From Billgrantia montanilacus (GTDB taxonomy: Bacteria > Pseudomonadota > Gammaproteobacteria > Pseudomonadales > Halomonadaceae), in NCBI RefSeq assembly GCF_003336675.1, contig NZ_QPII01000002.1, positions 1-64,000 of the forward strand: a stretch of 64,000 bases of DNA. The letters run 5' to 3'. A program made the position numbers and the translations under genes. The notes under the pieces were generated by a model. The model had not been told where the DNA came from. It saw only the letters and a list, made by a program, of their open reading frames with translations, and did not search any database. Shown here in pieces: positions 55,149-64,000 of this stretch. Every line of letters starts with the position of its first letter. Position 1 is the first letter of the stretch.

Positions 55149-56288
55149 TCAACGCGTTCCCGCCCCCCCCTGGGCCAGCCTGACCAGGCTACGGATCGAC
55201 TGCATGTCATGGCGAAGAAGCAGGCGCTGGTCGTCATCCAGCCGAGAAACGTCGACCCATCCATCGGGAAAGGCTTCGGCCTTCAGGCTGGCCTGCTGCG
55301 CCAGCAATATCCTCTCCTGAAGCCGATCCAGGGCGGCAATCAGTCCACGAGCCTGGGCCGCTGTCAGTACGTCCTTCAACACCAGTGCAGGCAGTCGCAG
55401 GCGCGTATCGGTGGCTCTCACGCCATGGCGAAGTGCCAGCAGCCGCACGGCGTTGACCAGCGGCATCAGCCCCTGATGTTTCAGGTTGATGGCGTTCTCG
55501 TGTGGCGCGCCCTCCCCGTTCCCCGCCAGGCGCCCGAAACGGTCCATCGCCACGGGCGACTCACTCAGCAACGCCGCCATCTCATCGAGGAACAGGCTCG
55601 AGCGCGGCATTAGTTGCTGAACATGGTCGCCCAACGATTCGGCAAGGCCGCCATCGCCATGGACAGGATGGAAATCGAGCAGGATATTGCTCTGCTGGAC
55701 GCGCTTGATGCGCCGATCGCTGGTCCACAGCGTTAGTTGATCTTGCCATTCGGAGAGCCGCTTGCGCCACATCGGCCATCGCGCCATGACATGTCCGTTA
55801 CATAGCGGGATCCCCGCCTCGTCCAGCCGAGTCGTGAAGCGCTCCCCCAGTGACTGAAAGAAGCCATCGATCTCGGTATGCCGCGCGTCCGGGTAATCGG
55901 CGATGATCATGGCGTTGTCCTGATCCGGCCCCAGCAGGCTCTCATGACGAGCGCCGGAGCCCAGGATCAATACACAGAAGGCAACGGGAGGTGCTCCCCA
56001 GCCCAGCCCCTGCATCTCATTGAGAGAGAGCTGGATGGCCCGGCGGTAGAGCAGCTCGTTATGATCGCTGATCAGTTGGCTGATGCGCCAAGCGGGAATA
56101 TCGAGCCGCTGCAATGCCTCGACCAGGCGTGCCTGCCAGGCGTGAGCCACCGCCATATCGGGATCGGGCCCCAGCTCGACCAGCGCATCACGCAGGGGGG
56201 AAAGCAGGGAGGGAAGCGTCTCGGGTGCGGGGAGAGTGTCGGCGGCAAAGAGTTCACGCCAGGGCGAAGCACGGTGCAGTAGGCGCAT
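55149..56288 (-). CDS. DUF294 putative nucleotidyltransferase
   Basis: A 379-residue soluble protein with an N-terminal helical part, a GlnD/GlnE-type nucleotidyltransferase core (VLILGSGARHESLLGPDQDNAMI near residue 110, followed by a DARHTEID acidic segment) and the DUF294 C-terminal helical domain. Many family members also carry CBS and cNMP domains at the N-terminus; neither is visible here. DUF294 genes often neighbour SLC5 kinases, DnaQ-like exonucleases and acetate genes, as here, pointing to a common nutrient-signalling system. It converges on the kinase gene with a 33-bp gap. The modified target is unknown. Confidence 0.85.
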   Translation of the reverse strand: MRLLHRASPWRELFAADTLPAPETLPSLLSPLRDALVELGPDPDMAVAHAWQARLVEALQRLDIPAWRISQLISDHNELLYRRAIQLSLNEMQGLGWGAPPVAFCVLILGSGARHESLLGPDQDNAMIIADYPDARHTEIDGFFQSLGERFTTRLDEAGIPLCNGHVMARWPMWRKRLSEWQDQLTLWTSDRRIKRVQQSNILLDFHPVHGDGGLAESLGDHVQQLMPRSSLFLDEMAALLSESPVAMDRFGRLAGNGEGAPHENAINLKHQGLMPLVNAVRLLALRHGVRATDTRLRLPALVLKDVLTAAQARGLIAALDRLQERILLAQQASLKAEAFPDGWVDVSRLDDDQRLLLRHDMQSIRSLVRLAQGGAGTR

Positions 56289-56347
56289 GGAGGCTCCCGA
56301 AATAGGCTAGCCCCAGTGTAATGCCGCACCGTACTGTTTACCCTTGT

Positions 56348-56410
56348 CCTAATGGATAAGAGCCCTAATGGATAAGAGGCCTAATGGATAACAGCCTTAT
56401 GGACAAGAGC
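56348..56410. repeat. Tandem repeat of a 16-bp unit, four copies
   Basis: Three 16-bp units close to CCTAATGGATAAGAGC (56348-56363, 56364-56379, 56380-56395) and a 15-bp degenerate fourth (56396-56410) fill the gap right up to the hlyU-family stop codon. It lies between that gene and DUF294, both on the minus strand. No spacers, so it is not CRISPR. Confidence 0.9.
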
Positions 56411-56411
56411 G

Positions 56412-56714
56412 CTAGGAGCGCAGCTTGAACATCTCGTCGCCGACCTGATCGATATAGCGCTGGGCCTTGCTGACCATCAACTGGTCACAGGCCTCGCGGC
56501 CGGGCACCAGGTCGGAGCGTTCGAAGCGATGCTCGAGCATTTCGCCGTCAGCGCCCGGCTTGCGGATCCAGCCGCTGACGCGGCATTGGCCGCTCTGGTC
56601 GGCCGGCTCGGAAATGATCTGGTAGCCCTTGTACTCGACGGACTCGGCAGCCGGCGCGTTTTTCGGGGTTTCGTCACCTGAACCGAACAGGCCAGAAAAC
56701 AGTTTCTTCAGCAT
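56412..56714 (-). CDS. hlyU: HlyU-family protein
   Basis: A 100-residue protein of the small HlyU family as annotated in Vibrio and relatives: basic amphipathic N-terminus (MLKKLFSGLFGSG), VEYKGYQIISEP, GQCRVSGWIRK, LEHRFERSDL and a helical end QRYIDQVGD. The start at 56714 has GGAGAG at good spacing; a longer frame to 56780 overlaps the argG stop. The name denotes a transcription-activator family (PF10115 type), not the ArsR-type HlyU of Vibrio; the biochemical role is unsettled. It lies 62 bp after argG on the same strand and may be co-transcribed. Confidence 0.8.
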   Translation of the reverse strand: MLKKLFSGLFGSGDETPKNAPAAESVEYKGYQIISEPADQSGQCRVSGWIRKPGADGEMLEHRFERSDLVPGREACDQLMVSKAQRYIDQVGDEMFKLRS

Positions 56715-56776
56715 GGGGCTCTCCTGCGCTCGCGAAGCATAGCCTCCCTCCTGCATGGAGGGAGGCTGGCCAGGGA

Positions 56777-57997
<1,221 letters not shown>

Positions 57998-58181
57998 TCG
58001 GGGCTCCTTTCTGGTAAGCGTCATAGGCCGTCAAGTATAGCGTGGCTGCTGCCCGACGAATACCGGCGGCGGGACGTCTGCGCGGCAAACTGCTAGACTT
58101 TCGCGGATTCAGCGGGGCCTGGCCCCGACTTCTCTCGAGCCGACCAATAAGGAACACGATGCTCACGATAAGGAGAGGCGC

Positions 58182-58847
58182 ATGAGTGAGGCGATCGCCC
58201 GCGAGCTGATGGCCCAACGGTTTCGGAGCTTCCTGCCCGTCGTCGTGGATCTGGAAACCGGTGGCTTCAATGCCGAACGCGACGCAATACTCGAGATCGC
58301 CGCGGTGACGCTGACCATGGACCCGGAGGGCAACCTGATTCCGGACGCCACCCATGCGTTTCATGTACAGCCCTTCACGGGCGCCAACGTGGAGCAGTCG
58401 GCACTCGACTTTACCGGGATCAAGCTCGACGACCCGCTGCGTCTGCGTGTCGCACTCAGCGAATCCGACGCCCTGGGGGAGATATTCAAGTCGGTGCGCA
58501 AGTCGATCAAGTCACATGGCTGCACCCGAGCCGTGCTGGTGGGCCACAACGCCGCCTTCGATCACGGTTTTCTCAACGCCGCCGTCGCTCGCTGCGGCAT
58601 CAAGCGAAACCCGTTTCACCCCTTTTCCAGTTTCGATACCGCGACCCTGTCGGGACTCATCTACGGCCAGACGGTACTGGCCAGGGCATGTCGTGCCGCC
58701 GGTATCGACTTCGACAACCAAGAAGCCCACTCAGCGCGCTACGACACCGAACGTACCGCCGAGCTGTTCTGCGCCATCGTCAATCGCTACAAGGATCTCG
58801 GCGGCTGGGCGTTGGCCCAGAGGGAGCAGGGGCTGGAAGAACTCTAA
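58182..58847 (+). CDS. rnt: Ribonuclease T
   Basis: A 221-residue DEDDh 3'-5' exoribonuclease that trims tRNA CCA ends and other stable RNA 3' ends. Motifs: [10 protein letters not shown] (Exo I), [11 protein letters not shown] (Exo II) and [13 protein letters not shown] (Exo III). Four aromatic residues expected for substrate stacking fall near [10 protein letters not shown] and the N-terminus. Length matches E. coli RNase T (215). GGAGAGG precedes the ATG. Confidence 0.96.
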   Translation: MSEAIARELMAQRFRSFLPVVVDLETGGFNAERDAILEIAAVTLTMDPEGNLIPDATHAFHVQPFTGANVEQSALDFTGIKLDDPLRLRVALSESDALGEIFKSVRKSIKSHGCTRAVLVGHNAAFDHGFLNAAVARCGIKRNPFHPFSSFDTATLSGLIYGQTVLARACRAAGIDFDNQEAHSARYDTERTAELFCAIVNRYKDLGGWALAQREQGLEEL

Positions 58848-58887
58848 CCGCCCCTGCTACCCGTGAAAGCCTATCTTACGCGGGAGA

Positions 58888-59241
58888 TCAGGCGTTACCG
58901 CCCTGTTCCTCCTGCTCCTTGGCACGTGCCGCAGCGGCCTTGATCAGGGTTTCCAGCTCACCGTTCTGGTGCATCTCGCCGACAATGTCGCAACCGCCGA
59001 CCAGTTCGCCTTCGACCCACAGCTGCGGGAAGGTCGGCCAGTTGGCGTACTTCGGCAGTTCGGCGCGAATATCCGGGTTGTCCAGGATATTGACGAAGGC
59101 GAAACGCTCGCCACAGGCCATCAGGGCCTGGACGGTCTGCGCGGAGAAGCCACACTGGGGCAGCTGCGGGGTGCCCTTCATGTAGATCAGGATGGGGTTT
59201 TCGCCGATCTGGCGCTGAATGTTCTCTAGGGTAGTGCTCAT
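58888..59241 (-). CDS. grxD: Monothiol glutaredoxin Grx4/GrxD
   Basis: A 117-residue monothiol glutaredoxin with the CGFS active site (PQCGFSAQTVQAL), the preceding ILIYMKGTPQLP, the WPTFPQLWVEGELVGGCDI substrate loop and cis-Pro. Such proteins bind and transfer [2Fe-2S] clusters with glutathione. The grxD-rnt arrangement, convergent here, is seen in other gammaproteobacteria. Confidence 0.96.
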   Translation of the reverse strand: MSTTLENIQRQIGENPILIYMKGTPQLPQCGFSAQTVQALMACGERFAFVNILDNPDIRAELPKYANWPTFPQLWVEGELVGGCDIVGEMHQNGELETLIKAAAARAKEQEEQGGNA

Positions 59242-59350
59242 GTGCGCTCCTGTTGGATCAATGGTTCTGACGCCGCCGCCGAATACCCGACCATGACGCT
59301 CAGTCTTTGCTCATGATGCTCATTCTACTGATGACGAGCGCATTGCGCAT

Positions 59351-59382
59351 CCCCCGCGGGCTGGATAGGATGGGGGTTTTTT
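59351..59382 (+). promoter_or_regulatory. Possible leader hairpin with T-tract upstream of argF
   Basis: CCCCC (59351-59355) can pair with GGGGG (59372-59376), followed at once by six T residues. Alternatively CATCC (59348-59352) pairs with GGATG (59368-59372). Alternate pairing followed by a T-run 18 bases before the start codon could act as an attenuator, but loops are large and stems short. Confidence 0.3.
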
Positions 59383-59399
59383 CGCGCGGAGAGATCGCC

Positions 59400-60320
59400 A
59401 TGGCGACACGCCATTTCCTGACCCTGCTGGACCTGAGCCCGGAAGAGCTCCACTATCTGATCCAACGCGCCATCACGATCAAGAACCGCTTGCGTGCCCA
59501 GGGGCCAAGCTACTCGCCCTTTACCAACCGTACCCTGGCGATGATTTTCGAGAAATCCTCGACCCGGACTCGCGTTTCGTTCGAGACCGCCATGGCGCAG
59601 TTCGGTGGCCACGCCCTCTTTCTTTCTCCGCGCGATACCCAGCTCGGCCGGGGTGAACCCATCGCCGATACCGCTCGGGTGCTGGCCGAGATGGTCGACG
59701 CGGTCATGATCCGCACCTTCGCCCATGAGGGGTTGGAAACGTTCGCCGCCGCCAGTTCGGTGCCGATCATCAATGCGCTTTCCGACGACTACCACCCGTG
59801 CCAGCTGCTGGCCGACGTGATGACCTGGACCGAGCTGCGGGGCAGCGTCAAGGGGCGCACCGCCGTATGGGTCGGCGACGGCAACAACATGTGCCACTCC
59901 TGGATCAACGCCGCACGGCAGTTCGATTTCCAGCTGCGGATCTGCTGCCCCGAAGGTTATGAGCCGCGCCAGGACATTCTCGATGCCGCCGGCGATCGCG
60001 TCAGCATCCTCCACGATCCGCAGCAGGCCGTTGTCGATGCCGACCTGATCACCACCGATGTCTGGGCCTCCATGGGGCAGGAGGAGGAGCAGGCCAAGCG
60101 TGAAGCGGACTTCGCCGGCTACCAGGTCAGCGAGGCCCTGCTCGACCGTGCCAGTCACGACGTGCTGTTCCTTCACTGCCTGCCGGCCCACCGTGGCGAA
60201 GAGATCAGCGAGACGCTGCTCGACGACCCTCGCAGCGTGGTATGGCAGGAAGCCGGCAATCGCCTGCACGCCCAGAAGGCATTGATCGAGTTCCTGCTGC
60301 TGGGGCGGGTAGAGGACTGA
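59400..60320 (+). CDS. argF: Ornithine carbamoyltransferase
   Basis: A 306-residue enzyme forming citrulline from ornithine and carbamoyl phosphate. The carbamoyl-phosphate site is [12 protein letters not shown]; the ornithine-binding Cys is in [27 protein letters not shown] (His-Pro-Cys-Gln loop) and [10 protein letters not shown] are also typical. The ATG at 59400 has GGAGAG ahead; the frame opens to 59307 without support. Confidence 0.97.
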   Translation: MATRHFLTLLDLSPEELHYLIQRAITIKNRLRAQGPSYSPFTNRTLAMIFEKSSTRTRVSFETAMAQFGGHALFLSPRDTQLGRGEPIADTARVLAEMVDAVMIRTFAHEGLETFAAASSVPIINALSDDYHPCQLLADVMTWTELRGSVKGRTAVWVGDGNNMCHSWINAARQFDFQLRICCPEGYEPRQDILDAAGDRVSILHDPQQAVVDADLITTDVWASMGQEEEQAKREADFAGYQVSEALLDRASHDVLFLHCLPAHRGEEISETLLDDPRSVVWQEAGNRLHAQKALIEFLLLGRVED

Positions 60321-60348
60321 CCGAGCGCAGGCAGTTTTCGTACAGAGG

Positions 60349-62334
60349 CTAGCGCCCGGCGGCACAGGTGGACGACTCGAGCAGCCTGGTCAACGCATGG
60401 ATGGGCAGCGGCCGCGAGTAGAGATAGCCCTGGTAGGCATGGCAGCCGTGGGCCTCCAGCCAGTCGCGATGCGCCAGGGTTTCCACGCCCTCGGCGATGA
60501 CCTCGAGTCCCAGATTGCGCCCCAGGCTGATGATCGTGGCGGAGATCATCTCATTCGACGCATCCTCGAACAGGGTGCGCACGAAGGATTGATCGATCTT
60601 GAGCTGGTCGAGCGGCAGGCAGCTGAGATAGGAAAGGGATGAGTACCCGGTGCCGAAGTCGTCCAGCGAGAAACGCACCCCCATGCCCTGAACCCGCAGC
60701 ATCGTCTCGCGCACCGCCTCGGGCTCCTCCATGAATAGCGTCTCGGTCAGCTCCAGCTTCAGCCGCCCCGGCCGCGCCCCGGTCGTCTCGAGTACCGCTG
60801 CGAGATTGGCCACGAAATCCGGCTGCTGGAACTGCAGCGGGCTGATATTGATTGCCATGGTCAGTTCGGCTGTTCGGGGATCACTGGCCCACCTCGCCAA
60901 CTGGCGGCATGCCGTCGCCACCACCCAATTACCGATGGCAACGATCAGATAGCTCTCTTCAGCCACCGGGATGAAATCATTCGGCGGAATCATGCCGTGC
61001 TCCGGGTGCTCCCAGCGCAGCAACGCCTCGACTCCGGTCACCTGCGACTTGCCGTCCACCTGGATCTGATAGAAGAGTTTCAGCTCTCCGCGCTTGGCTG
61101 CCTGGCGCAGGTCCGACTCGATCATGGCGCGTCGCACCGCCACCGCCTGCATCAGGGGGTCGAAGAAACGCAGCGTATTGCGGCCCGCCTGCTTCGCCTG
61201 GTACATGGCCATCTCCGCCTGCTGCAGGCATTCCTCTGCTCGCCCGACACCATCGCCGAGCGGGGTAATGCCGATGCTTCCGGAGAGCAGGTGTCGACGC
61301 TCGTTCAACCAGCAGGGCTCGGTCAGCTTACCCAGCAGCTTGGTTGCCAGGCGCTCCGCCGCCTGCGAGGTTCCGTCGATTGTCTCGCCCAGGCCCTCCG
61401 CCAGGATCACGAACTCGTCGCCCCCCAGGCGGGCCACCAGGTCGACATCGCGACTGACCGCCTGGATGCGCCTGGCCATGAGCTGCAGAAGTTCGTCGCC
61501 ACACTGGTGGCCCAGGCTGTCATTGATATGCTTGAAACCATCCAGATCGATGAACAGCAGGACACCCTGCTGTTCGCTCTCCCGTGACGCTTCGAGCGCC
61601 TCCGCCAGCCTGTCCAGCAACATGCGACGGTTGGGCAACCCCGTCAGCGGATCGAAGAAGGCCAGCCGATGCGCCTCCTGCTCGGCGGCCTTGCGGTGCG
61701 TGATGTCGCTGATCGTCGCCACGTAGTGGGTGCTCTTCCCTTCCGCGTCCTTTACCGCACTGATGGTGACCCACTGCGGATAGGTATCGCCGTTCTTGCG
61801 CCGGTTCCAGACCTCACCCTGCCAGCTGCCCTTCTCATGGATGCTACCCCACATCTCACGATAGAAGTCCGCATCGTGACGGCCGGAGTTGAGCAGCCGC
61901 GGATTCTCGCCCAGCACCTCATCGGCACTGTAACCGGTGATGCGTTCGAAGGTGACATTGACCTTGCGAATGATGCCGTCGGCATCGGTGATGAACATGC
62001 CAAGATGCGTTTCGAATGCCATGGCGGCGATACGCAGCTCCGCCTCCAGTGAATCATTGATCTGTCGCAGAGACTGCTCGCTGCGTTGCAGCTCCGCTTC
62101 AGTGCGAGAAAGACGCAAATAGTGAAGCAGGATCAACAGGCCGAGTGCCGCTATCAGCAGCCAGCCGAAGGAGAGCAGCAGCACCTTCTGGTGCCATGGG
62201 GTCAGCGGGCCGAGCACGCCGTATCCGGCCAAGGCCATGCCGGGAAGCACGACGACGATCGACACGAGATACAGCGCAGTGGCCTGTCGTGTCGACCAGC
62301 GCCGCCGCGGCCGCTGGTCTCGAGCATGAATCAT
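60349..62334 (-). CDS. PAS-GGDEF-EAL membrane protein, c-di-GMP turnover
   Basis: A 661-residue protein with two N-terminal helices (~22-42 and ~50-70), a PAS/PAC domain (~105-225: GMFITDADGIIRKVNVTFERITGYSAD in shape), a GGDEF domain with intact ARLGGDEFVIL and an EAL domain with EALLRWEHPEHG, NISPLQFQ and DDFGTGYSSLSYL. Both catalytic sites look complete, so it may make or degrade c-di-GMP depending on its sensor. Like the cyclase at 31417, it could feed adhesin retention. It converges on argF with a 28-bp gap. Confidence 0.93.
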   Translation of the reverse strand: MIHARDQRPRRRWSTRQATALYLVSIVVVLPGMALAGYGVLGPLTPWHQKVLLLSFGWLLIAALGLLILLHYLRLSRTEAELQRSEQSLRQINDSLEAELRIAAMAFETHLGMFITDADGIIRKVNVTFERITGYSADEVLGENPRLLNSGRHDADFYREMWGSIHEKGSWQGEVWNRRKNGDTYPQWVTISAVKDAEGKSTHYVATISDITHRKAAEQEAHRLAFFDPLTGLPNRRMLLDRLAEALEASRESEQQGVLLFIDLDGFKHINDSLGHQCGDELLQLMARRIQAVSRDVDLVARLGGDEFVILAEGLGETIDGTSQAAERLATKLLGKLTEPCWLNERRHLLSGSIGITPLGDGVGRAEECLQQAEMAMYQAKQAGRNTLRFFDPLMQAVAVRRAMIESDLRQAAKRGELKLFYQIQVDGKSQVTGVEALLRWEHPEHGMIPPNDFIPVAEESYLIVAIGNWVVATACRQLARWASDPRTAELTMAINISPLQFQQPDFVANLAAVLETTGARPGRLKLELTETLFMEEPEAVRETMLRVQGMGVRFSLDDFGTGYSSLSYLSCLPLDQLKIDQSFVRTLFEDASNEMISATIISLGRNLGLEVIAEGVETLAHRDWLEAHGCHAYQGYLYSRPLPIHALTRLLESSTCAAGR

Positions 62335-62368
62335 CGCTCGATGGCCCGTGAGATCGTTTCGCCTTCAG

Positions 62369-63052
62369 TCACCTCGCACCCAGCTCCTGCTTGAGCAGCA
62401 GTTCCACCCGACGGTTCTCGGCGCGGCCCTCTGCGGAGTCGTTGCTTGCCAGGGGACGGGTCTCGGCGTAACCCACCGCGCGCAGCCGCTCGATATCGAC
62501 GCCCAGTTCGGCCAGGTACCGCAGCACGGCGATGGCCCGCGCCGACGAGAGCTCCCAGTTGGAGGGAAAGCGTGCCGTGGCAATGGGAATGCTGTCCGTG
62601 TGCCCCTCCACCGAGACGTCGCCATCGAAGGCATCCAGCACGTCGCGCAAGCGACCCAGCACCTCTCGCCCCTGAGAGGTCAGGTCCGCCTGGCCGCTGG
62701 AAAACAGCAGGTTGTCATCGATCCGCAGCGTGATCCCTTGCTGCCCCTCTGCCATGCTGACGCCTTCGATATCGAGTCCGGAGAATTGGGGCTGCAGGCC
62801 ATCATGGCGCGGCTTGAGCCCCGACCCTGCGACCATACGCGCCGACGCCTCGGCCTGGGGCGTGATAAATGCAGCGAGCTCGCCGCCATGCTGGCTTCCC
62901 TTGATGGCCAGGCCGTTGCCTGACAACGAGAGCAGCAATACGAACAGGGTGATGAGCAGCGTAAGGACATCGAGATAGCTCATCAGCCAGCCATCGCCGT
63001 CGCTCTCCACCGTCGGCGGGGCAAGCATGTCACGCATACCGCGATCAAGCAT
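62369..63052 (-). CDS. motB: Flagellar stator protein MotB/PomB-like
   Basis: A 227-residue stator subunit. One transmembrane helix carries the ion-binding Asp (SYLDVLTLLITLFVLLLSL), then a plug/linker and a peptidoglycan-binding OmpA domain (ADLTSQGREVL, VEGHTDSIPI, NRRVELLLK). The ATG at 63052 overlaps the motA-like stop and has GGAGGGAAGGGG; an in-frame start at 63091 is inside motA. Na+ use (PomB) is likely for a halophile, but the sequence does not settle it. No other flagellar genes are in the window. Confidence 0.9.
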   Translation of the reverse strand: MLDRGMRDMLAPPTVESDGDGWLMSYLDVLTLLITLFVLLLSLSGNGLAIKGSQHGGELAAFITPQAEASARMVAGSGLKPRHDGLQPQFSGLDIEGVSMAEGQQGITLRIDDNLLFSSGQADLTSQGREVLGRLRDVLDAFDGDVSVEGHTDSIPIATARFPSNWELSSARAIAVLRYLAELGVDIERLRAVGYAETRPLASNDSAEGRAENRRVELLLKQELGAR

Positions 63053-63881
63053 TCTGCCCCTTCCCTCCTGCCGACCCATTGCCCGCCGCACGCGAGCGCT
63101 CGGTCACGATAGGGTCGCGAATCTCGTCGTGATAGTTGGCGACGAAAGAGTTGAGGGTCTCCTCGATGAAAGAGGGCAGACGCCTTTTGGTGATCAACGA
63201 GATCCCCTCGAAGACCATGTTCATGGCGATGAGGCGCTCCTCGGTGCGGCGCTCGAGCTTCACCGCAATGGGCTTGAAGACGAGGTTGGCCAGCAGGATG
63301 CCGTAGAAGGTCGTGAGCAGGGCGATGGCCATTCGCGGGCCGATGACATGAAGGTCGCCGGCTTCCATGACCTCCAGCATGTTGACCAGCCCCACCAGGG
63401 TGCCGATCATGCCGAAGGCCGGCGCATAGGTGGCCATGGTGCGGAATATCTGCGCCTCGGCATGTTCGCGTGCCTTCAGTCGCGCGATGCGCCAGCGCAG
63501 AAGGTCGAAGATCTCGTCCTCCTTGGTATTGGCGATCACCAGCTGGATGCCGGTACGCAGGAAGGGATTGCGCGCCTTCTCCAAGGCCTCCTCGACGGCC
63601 CGAACATCACCCTTGAACCACAGCCGCGAGATATCCACCAGTTCCTTGATGTCGTCTCGCATGTAGGTATTCTCGCGCCGAAACACCAGCCCCACCAGGC
63701 GAACCACCCGCACGACCTCCTTGAGCGGATAGCTGATGAACGTGGCCGCCATGGTTCCAGCCAATACGATGGCAAGCCCGGGCAGGTTTACAAAGCTCTG
63801 TGGCGACTCGGCGGTGAAGAATAGTACGCTGACCAGCAGGATGACGCTGGCGAACATACCGATGATGGTTGAAGGGTTCAT
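63045..63881 (-). CDS. motA: Flagellar stator protein MotA/PomA-like
   Basis: A 278-residue four-helix stator subunit of the MotA/PomA family: paired N-terminal helices (MNPSTIIGMFASVILLVSV and NLPGLAIVLAGTMAATFISY), a charged cytoplasmic loop (residues ~70-150) and helices 3-4 (APAFGMIGTLVGLVNML, IGPRMAIALLTTFYGILLANLV). The two stator prolines are in the GMIGTLVGLV region and near FKPIAVKLE. The start at 63881 has GGAGCC; the frame to 63974 is not supported. It is translationally coupled to motB (8-bp overlap). Confidence 0.92.
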   Translation of the reverse strand: MNPSTIIGMFASVILLVSVLFFTAESPQSFVNLPGLAIVLAGTMAATFISYPLKEVVRVVRLVGLVFRRENTYMRDDIKELVDISRLWFKGDVRAVEEALEKARNPFLRTGIQLVIANTKEDEIFDLLRWRIARLKAREHAEAQIFRTMATYAPAFGMIGTLVGLVNMLEVMEAGDLHVIGPRMAIALLTTFYGILLANLVFKPIAVKLERRTEERLIAMNMVFEGISLITKRRLPSFIEETLNSFVANYHDEIRDPIVTERSRAAGNGSAGGKGQNA

Positions 63882-64000
63882 GCGGGCTCCTGATAGGGGC
63901 TTCGAGTCTAGGGCATCAATCGGCGGGGTAAGCCGAAACTTGAGGTGCAAGCTGGCGAGAAGCCGGCCGCACATGATCTATGTCAAGCAATTCGCTGCTC

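Noticed and set aside
56348..56410. CRISPR-like repeat array
   Set aside because: Units are 16 bp, directly adjacent with no spacers, and no cas genes are present.

Overview
The window reads as an ordinary chromosomal segment of a GC-rich gammaproteobacterium, most likely a Halomonadaceae (Halomonas-type) bacterium. This rests on gene content and style (thiI, metG, nth, argG, argF, rnt, grxD, ispH, PomA/MotA-type stator genes, CrbS/CbrA-like SLC5-kinase) and is inference; no rRNA or other taxonomic marker is present. About 90% is coding.

Region 1 (1-8742, all minus strand) is a LapA-type adhesin secretion locus. Genes run from a TolC-OmpA-SPOR outer-membrane channel through a LapB-like ABC exporter, a LapC/HlyD adaptor and an atypical LuxR-type regulator to the N-terminal part of a giant adhesin that leaves the window. 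The adhesin carries a LapA retention module with a TAAG di-alanine site, so surface retention under LapD/LapG and c-di-GMP control is expected, although lapD and lapG are not here. A perfect 19-bp tandem repeat lies in the 5' intergenic region.

Region 2 (9366-29060) is mixed: a small unknown protein, thiI, a divergent class A penicillin-binding protein overlapping convergently with an RND efflux pump, a pair of paralogous small lipoproteins, a nu-class GST, a secreted glycerophosphodiesterase, an unknown membrane protein, DNA polymerase II, a Ca2+/Na+ antiporter of different base composition, a cytochrome c and a DUF421 protein. Two copies of a MITE-like element with imperfect terminal inverted repeats and YTAR-like flanks lie at 20238-20475 and 27840-28004, in opposite orientation.

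Region 3 (29212-36919) holds metG, a CHASE4-GGDEF diguanylate cyclase, an anchorless RsxB-like ferredoxin next to nth, a divergent carbonic-anhydrase-like protein, a DUF218 protein and a small membrane protein.

Region 4 (37289-44124) is a compact cyclic-AMP module. It has a class II phosphodiesterase, a TPR/beta-barrel (Slam-like) outer-membrane protein and a FecR-domain exported protein with an EP-repeat linker and a possible TbpB-like C-terminal domain. Convergent to these are a CHASE2 adenylate cyclase and a three-helix membrane protein with a Popeye-like cyclic-nucleotide domain.

Region 5 (44475-49478) has ispH preceded by only a 3' scrap of fkpB. Beyond that break is a two-gene unit: a squalene/phytoene synthase and a cytochrome P450 fused to two cyclic-nucleotide-binding domains. 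The P450 lacks the usual I-helix acid-threonine pair. This unit, together with the neighbouring cAMP module, is the best candidate for an undescribed system: terpenoid oxidation gated directly by a cyclic nucleotide.

Region 6 (49735-56288) is a two-component cluster: a response regulator, a membrane sensor fused to a DnaQ-type exonuclease, a small membrane protein, an SLC5-transporter histidine kinase and a DUF294 nucleotidyltransferase. Region 7 (56348-63881) carries a 16-bp tandem repeat, a HlyU-family gene, argG, rnt, grxD, argF, a PAS-GGDEF-EAL protein and a motA/motB pair.
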